Shown: positions 15,312 through 17,542 of the stretch, one piece after another
Position numbering within the stretch: position 1 is the first letter of the stretch
Layout: every line of letters begins with the position of its first letter
DNA from: JAGOQQ01 sp031973235
Lineage (GTDB): Bacteria > Patescibacteriota > Minisyncoccia > Phycocordibacterales > UBA9973
NCBI GenBank assembly: GCA_031973235.1
Contig: DALYDM010000013.1
Location: forward strand, 1-17,542
DNA length: 17,542 nucleotides
Direction: 5' to 3'
Notes under the pieces: model-generated
What the model was told of the DNA's origin: nothing
Databases searched by the model: none
The model's input: the letters and a program-made list of their open reading frames with translations, nothing else
Made by a program: the position numbers and the translations under genes

Positions 15312-15319
15312 ATTATAAT
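15312..15319. promoter_or_regulatory. Overlapping -10 boxes for rpsB (+) and proS (-)
   Basis: ATTATAAT contains TATAAT on the plus strand (15314-15319) and TATAAT on the minus strand (15317-15312). The plus box points to rpsB; the predicted start near 15326 excludes the upstream ATG at 15322. The -35 elements are weak on both sides (TACTCA for the minus strand at 15340-15335). Confidence 0.5.
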
Positions 15320-15333
15320 TAATGAATAAAATC

Positions 15334-16020
15334 ATGAGTAACAACATAGATACTATGTTTGAAGCTGGTGCACACTTTGGATATTCAAAAACCCGACGTC
15401 ACCCTTCAACAGCACCGTACATTTTTGGTACGAAAAACCGTGTGGACATTATTGACCTTGAGAAGACAGAAGAGATGCTCAAAAAAGCATGCGAATTTGT
15501 TAAGACTCTTGGAAAAGAAAATAAAATTATTCTTTTTGTGGGTGCAAAACCAGAATCACGAAATGCAACACAAGAAGGAGCCTTCTCTATAGACATGCCG
15601 TATGTGACTGAACGATGGATTGGAGGCACAATCACCAACTTTGGTGAAATCAAAAAACGAATCAACAAACTCGAAGATCTCCGCGAGAAGAAAGAAAAAG
15701 GAGAACTTGAAAAATATACAAAGAAAGAACGACTTTTGATCGACATTGAAATCGAACGTCTTAATCGATTCTTCGGTGGTCTTGTTCATTTGAAGAAGAC
15801 TCCAGATGCAGTGTTTATTGTGGACACAAAGCGTGAACATGTAGCAGTAGCAGAACTTCAAAATGCTGGTGTACCAATCGTAGCGCTTGCAAACACAGAC
15901 ACAAACATAAAAGGAATCGAATACCCTATTCTTGCAAACGACGCATCACTTCCAAGTATTTCATACTTCATCGGAAAGATTGTTGAAGCATACAAAGAAG
16001 GAAAAATGTCAGCCAACTAA
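15334..16020 (+). CDS. rpsB: 30S ribosomal protein S2
   Basis: A 228-residue S2 protein. Recognisable parts are the N-terminal MFEAGAHFGYSKTRRHP, the central VTERWIGGTITNFGEIKKR, the helical hairpin between about 105 and 150, and VFIVDTKREHVAVAELQNAGVPIVALANTDTN near 160-195. An in-frame ATG lies four codons upstream (15322) but only 2 nt after the -10 box, so the ATG at 15334 is preferred. As in many bacteria, tsf follows; a hairpin lies between them. Confidence 0.97.
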   Translation: MSNNIDTMFEAGAHFGYSKTRRHPSTAPYIFGTKNRVDIIDLEKTEEMLKKACEFVKTLGKENKIILFVGAKPESRNATQEGAFSIDMPYVTERWIGGTITNFGEIKKRINKLEDLREKKEKGELEKYTKKERLLIDIEIERLNRFFGGLVHLKKTPDAVFIVDTKREHVAVAELQNAGVPIVALANTDTNIKGIEYPILANDASLPSISYFIGKIVEAYKEGKMSAN

Positions 16021-16043
16021 CACGCATTTTTTGCGTGTTTCTT
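16019..16043 (+). terminator. Weak terminator or attenuator between rpsB and tsf
   Basis: An 8-bp stem AACACGCA/TGCGTGTT with loop TTTTT, overlapping the rpsB stop codon and followed by TTCTT. The short U tract suggests partial termination, which would let some transcripts read into tsf. Confidence 0.5.
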
Positions 16044-16045
16044 GG

Positions 16046-16096
16046 TATACTTTATAGACAGCCGTGAACACATTAAAACGTGTCGCACATTTTAAT
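16046..16096 (+). promoter_or_regulatory. Possible tsf promoter and leader hairpin
   Basis: TATACT (16046-16051) is a good -10 without a clear -35. A start near 16058 gives a 59-nt leader, unusually long for this window. The leader can fold as ATTAAAA-c-GTG (loop tcg) CAC-a-TTTTAAT (16072-16096), a 10-bp stem with one C/A mismatch, ending 20 nt before the ATG. Confidence 0.4.
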
Positions 16097-16116
16097 TAGA
16101 TAATACAAGTTCTTAT

Positions 16117-16893
16117 ATGTCACAAATAACAACCGAACAATTAAAACAACTTCGTGAAGAAACAGGTGTCTCAGTAATGCAATGCAAAAAGGCACTCGAA
16201 GAAGCAGGCGGAGATATGGAAAAGGCGATTCTTGTTCTCAAAAAGAAATCAAGTGATATTGCTGCAAAAAAGGCAGACCGAGAAGCACATGATGGAATCG
16301 TAGTTGTAAAAAAAGACGGAAACAAAGTAGCCGTACTGATTCTCAACTGTGAGACAGACTTCGTTGCAAGCAATAGTGACTTTATCACTCTCGGAGACAC
16401 TCTTGTGTCAGTAGCACTAGAAGAAGGCAAAGAAGCTCTAGAATCAAAAGCAAAAGACATGATTGACCCTGTCATTCAAAAAATCGGAGAAAATATTCAA
16501 CTATCATCAGTTGATATTATCGAAGGAGACGTGATTGGTTCATATATTCACAACAACAAAACTGCAACAATCATCACACTTAAAGGCGGAGACGAAGCAC
16601 TCGCAAAAGATATTGCAATGCATGCCACTGCAATGAAGCCTGAGTTTGTGTCTCGTGATGAAATAAACGAAGAAATTAAAGAAAAAGTAAAAGAACTTTG
16701 CAAAGAAGAAGTTGCTCAATCAGGTAAACCTCAAGACATTCAAGATAAAATGCTTGAAGGAAAAATCGGAACATACTTCAAAGAAAGAACTCTACTTGAT
16801 CAATCATTTGTTAAAAACCCTGACATCACTGTAGGACAACTTCTCGCACAATCAAAAGCAGAAATAGTAAGTTTTTTCACTAAGTCTGTATAA
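16117..16893 (+). CDS. tsf: Elongation factor Ts
   Basis: EF-Ts recycles EF-Tu-GDP. The 258-residue protein has the N-terminal UBA-like domain (LREETGVSVMQCKKAL, 12-27), the invariant TDFVA (80-84) that contacts the EF-Tu nucleotide site, the dimerisation core (HATAMKP near 168) and a C-terminal helical end. The length is slightly below the E. coli protein. It follows rpsB on the same strand at a distance of 96 nt with its own likely promoter. Confidence 0.97.
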   Translation: MSQITTEQLKQLREETGVSVMQCKKALEEAGGDMEKAILVLKKKSSDIAAKKADREAHDGIVVVKKDGNKVAVLILNCETDFVASNSDFITLGDTLVSVALEEGKEALESKAKDMIDPVIQKIGENIQLSSVDIIEGDVIGSYIHNNKTATIITLKGGDEALAKDIAMHATAMKPEFVSRDEINEEIKEKVKELCKEEVAQSGKPQDIQDKMLEGKIGTYFKERTLLDQSFVKNPDITVGQLLAQSKAEIVSFFTKSV

Positions 16894-16894
16894 A
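16889..16894 (+). promoter_or_regulatory. -10 box of the 144-aa gene, overlapping tsf stop
   Basis: TATAAA lies across the tsf stop codon, 11 nt before the next ATG, predicting a leader of about 4-5 nt. The -35 region (16866-16871) is poor, so read-through from tsf may contribute. Confidence 0.35.
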
Positions 16895-16905
16895 TTCATA
16901 TTTGT

Positions 16906-17340
16906 ATGACAGCTCTTATCATCATCTTTGCAGTCTCACTTATAGGTAGTTTTGCTATCTTGGCTCGCAAATCATATCAAATTGAAAATGGGTATATTGA
17001 AGACCCCGTTTTAAATGAGCGCTCGATTCTCCCTCCTATGACAGTGGCGGCACTTCGCAAAAACACTCACCGCATTATCAAAACAAAAAGTCACAAGCTT
17101 TTCTTATGGCTTGCAAAGTGGTGGGCAATTCTTACTCATGTCGTATCTAAATTTATCAGCCAAAAAATATTAAAAGAAGACACGATTCAATCATCACCAA
17201 CTCTTTCAACTTTTCTTAAAAGTGTTGGTGAATATAAAAACAGAGTACGAAAAATCCGAGAACGACTCGAGGCGCACGACAGAGCCAAAGAGCTCATGGA
17301 AGAAAGTGTAAATACACAAGAAGATACTAAAAGCGAATAA
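16906..17340 (+). CDS. Hypothetical membrane-anchored protein (144 aa)
   Basis: Unknown family. An N-terminal membrane segment (about 2-19, ALIIIFAVSLIGSFAIL) is followed by a short polar part with a Pro pair (ILPPMTVAALRKN, 41-53), a second hydrophobic and Trp-rich helix (about 65-85, LFLWLAKWWAILTHVVSKFI) that may lie on or in the membrane, and a highly charged C-terminal helix (about 105-144, YKNRVRKIRERLEAHDRAKELMEES in parts). It starts 12 nt after tsf and ends at a very strong terminator, so it belongs to the rpsB-tsf cluster by position. Confidence 0.7.
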   Translation: MTALIIIFAVSLIGSFAILARKSYQIENGYIEDPVLNERSILPPMTVAALRKNTHRIIKTKSHKLFLWLAKWWAILTHVVSKFISQKILKEDTIQSSPTLSTFLKSVGEYKNRVRKIRERLEAHDRAKELMEESVNTQEDTKSE

Positions 17341-17345
17341 TATGA

Positions 17346-17382
17346 TTTTAAAACCCCACGCGACTTGCGTGGGGTTTTAAAA
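17346..17382. terminator. Strong bidirectional terminator after the rpsB-tsf cluster
   Basis: A perfect 16-bp stem (17346-17361 with 17367-17382) around GACTT, with CCCCACGC/GCGTGGGG in the apical part and TTTTAAAA at the base on both strands. Its 3' half also contains the -35 of the next promoter. Confidence 0.9.
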
Positions 17383-17393
17383 TAGGTTATAGT
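17365..17393 (+). promoter_or_regulatory. Promoter of the structured RNA / tRNA transcript
   Basis: TTGCGT (17365-17370), 17 bp, TATAGT (17388-17393), start near 17400. The -35 lies in the loop and 3' arm of the preceding terminator. Confidence 0.6.
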
Positions 17394-17398
17394 ATTCC

Positions 17399-17505
17399 TA
17401 CCAGAAAGTACAGAAATAGTTTAAAAGACTGGTATTTGCCGCTTTAGCTCAGTTCCCTGTGGGCACACAGGATAAAGTCCGAGCAAAGATATGACTTCTG
17501 GTATT
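17399..17505 (+). ncRNA. Candidate structured RNA preceding a tRNA-like segment
   Basis: No ORF is present. Three nested helices can form: TACCAGAA (17399-17406) with TTCTGGTA (17496-17503); CTTT-a-GCTC (17442-17450) with GAGCAAAG (17481-17488); and CCTGTG-ggca-CACAGG (17456-17471). The 5' strand TACCAG can instead pair with CTGGTA at 17429-17434, so two folds exclude each other. It begins where the promoter predicts a start. Family unknown. Confidence 0.4.
17435..17454 (+). repeat. 20-bp direct repeat of a tRNA 5' end, copy 1
   Basis: Identical to 17523-17542, offset 88 bp. The last 17 bases (GCCGCTTTAGCTCAGTT) look like the acceptor strand and D arm start of a tRNA, but the bases that follow do not continue a tRNA, so this copy is not a functional tRNA gene. 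Confidence 0.85.
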
Positions 17506-17522
17506 AAGAAAATTAAATAATG

Positions 17523-17542
17523 TTTGCCGCTTTAGCTCAGTT
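17523..17542 (+). repeat. 20-bp direct repeat copy 2, probable start of a tRNA gene
   Basis: GCCGCTTTAGCTCAGTT from 17526 to the window end is compatible with the 5' end of a tRNA (7-nt acceptor strand, TA, GCTC D stem). The anticodon is beyond the window, so the identity cannot be given. Confidence 0.55.

Noticed and set aside
15117..15347. Minus-strand frame that runs through the 100-N gap
   Set aside because: It is built from unknown bases and overlaps proS in another frame; proS itself explains the sequence left of the gap.
17465..17490. RNase P RNA, because AGGATAAAGTCCGAGC resembles its conserved AGGAAAGTCCGGGC motif
   Set aside because: Only about 60 nt follow before a tRNA-like segment, too short for the rest of RNase P RNA, and the P3/P4 partners are not seen.
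17438..17514. A complete tRNA at the first repeat copy
   Set aside because: After GCCGCTTTAGCTCAGTT the sequence does not close a D arm at normal distance and shows no anticodon or T arm.
1..17542. CRISPR array, insertion sequence, prophage or defence island
   Set aside because: No spaced repeats, transposase, integrase, toxin-antitoxin or restriction genes were seen; most genes are housekeeping.

Overview
This window looks like a piece of a small-genome, AT-rich bacterium, most likely a member of the Candidate Phyla Radiation (Patescibacteria, Parcubacteria-like). This placement is an inference. It rests on several trimmed housekeeping proteins (UvrC without its Fe-S cysteines and HhH tail, UvrA without its insertion domain, ProRS without the INS editing domain), on many genes of unknown family, on very short intergenic regions, and on an almost complete lack of Shine-Dalgarno sequences. 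TGA ends the 307-aa gene at 4543-4545, so the standard code fits and a TGA=Gly code does not. Two N runs (12057-12066 and 15176-15275) show that this is a scaffolded, probably metagenomic, assembly.

Layout. The left edge holds the 5' half of a minus-strand tRNA-Ala(UGC), then a plus-strand membrane Cache-PAS sensor without an output domain. From about 1.3 to 10.2 kb lie the nucleotide excision repair genes uvrC, uvrA and uvrB, all on the minus strand, preceded by a Ddl-like ATP-grasp ligase. Three plus-strand genes of unknown function (307, 83 and 99 aa) sit between the uvr genes, each with its own near-consensus promoter and its own or a shared terminator. From 10.2 to 11.8 kb there is tgt (queuine tRNA-ribosyltransferase), a possible structured RNA downstream of it, and a divergent 74-aa unknown gene. 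From 12.1 to 15.2 kb a minus-strand proS-mreB-mreC run couples translation and cell shape genes; proS is cut at its 5' end by the 100-N gap. From 15.3 to 17.3 kb rpsB, tsf and an unknown membrane protein run on the plus strand. The right edge carries a strong terminator, a promoter, a stretch that folds as a structured RNA, and two copies of a tRNA-like 5' segment.

How it works together. UvrA, UvrB and UvrC would form a minimal excision repair system; Tgt, ProRS, S2 and EF-Ts serve translation; MreB, MreC and the Ddl-like ligase serve wall synthesis and shape. The most unusual aspect is how genes are expressed. Several -10 boxes lie only 6-11 nt before the start codon, which predicts leaderless or nearly leaderless mRNAs. 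In two intergenic regions (uvrC/307-aa gene and tgt/74-aa gene) the divergent promoters share the same ~30 bp, with the -35 of one touching or overlapping the -10 of the other. No phage, insertion sequence, CRISPR array or defence system was seen.
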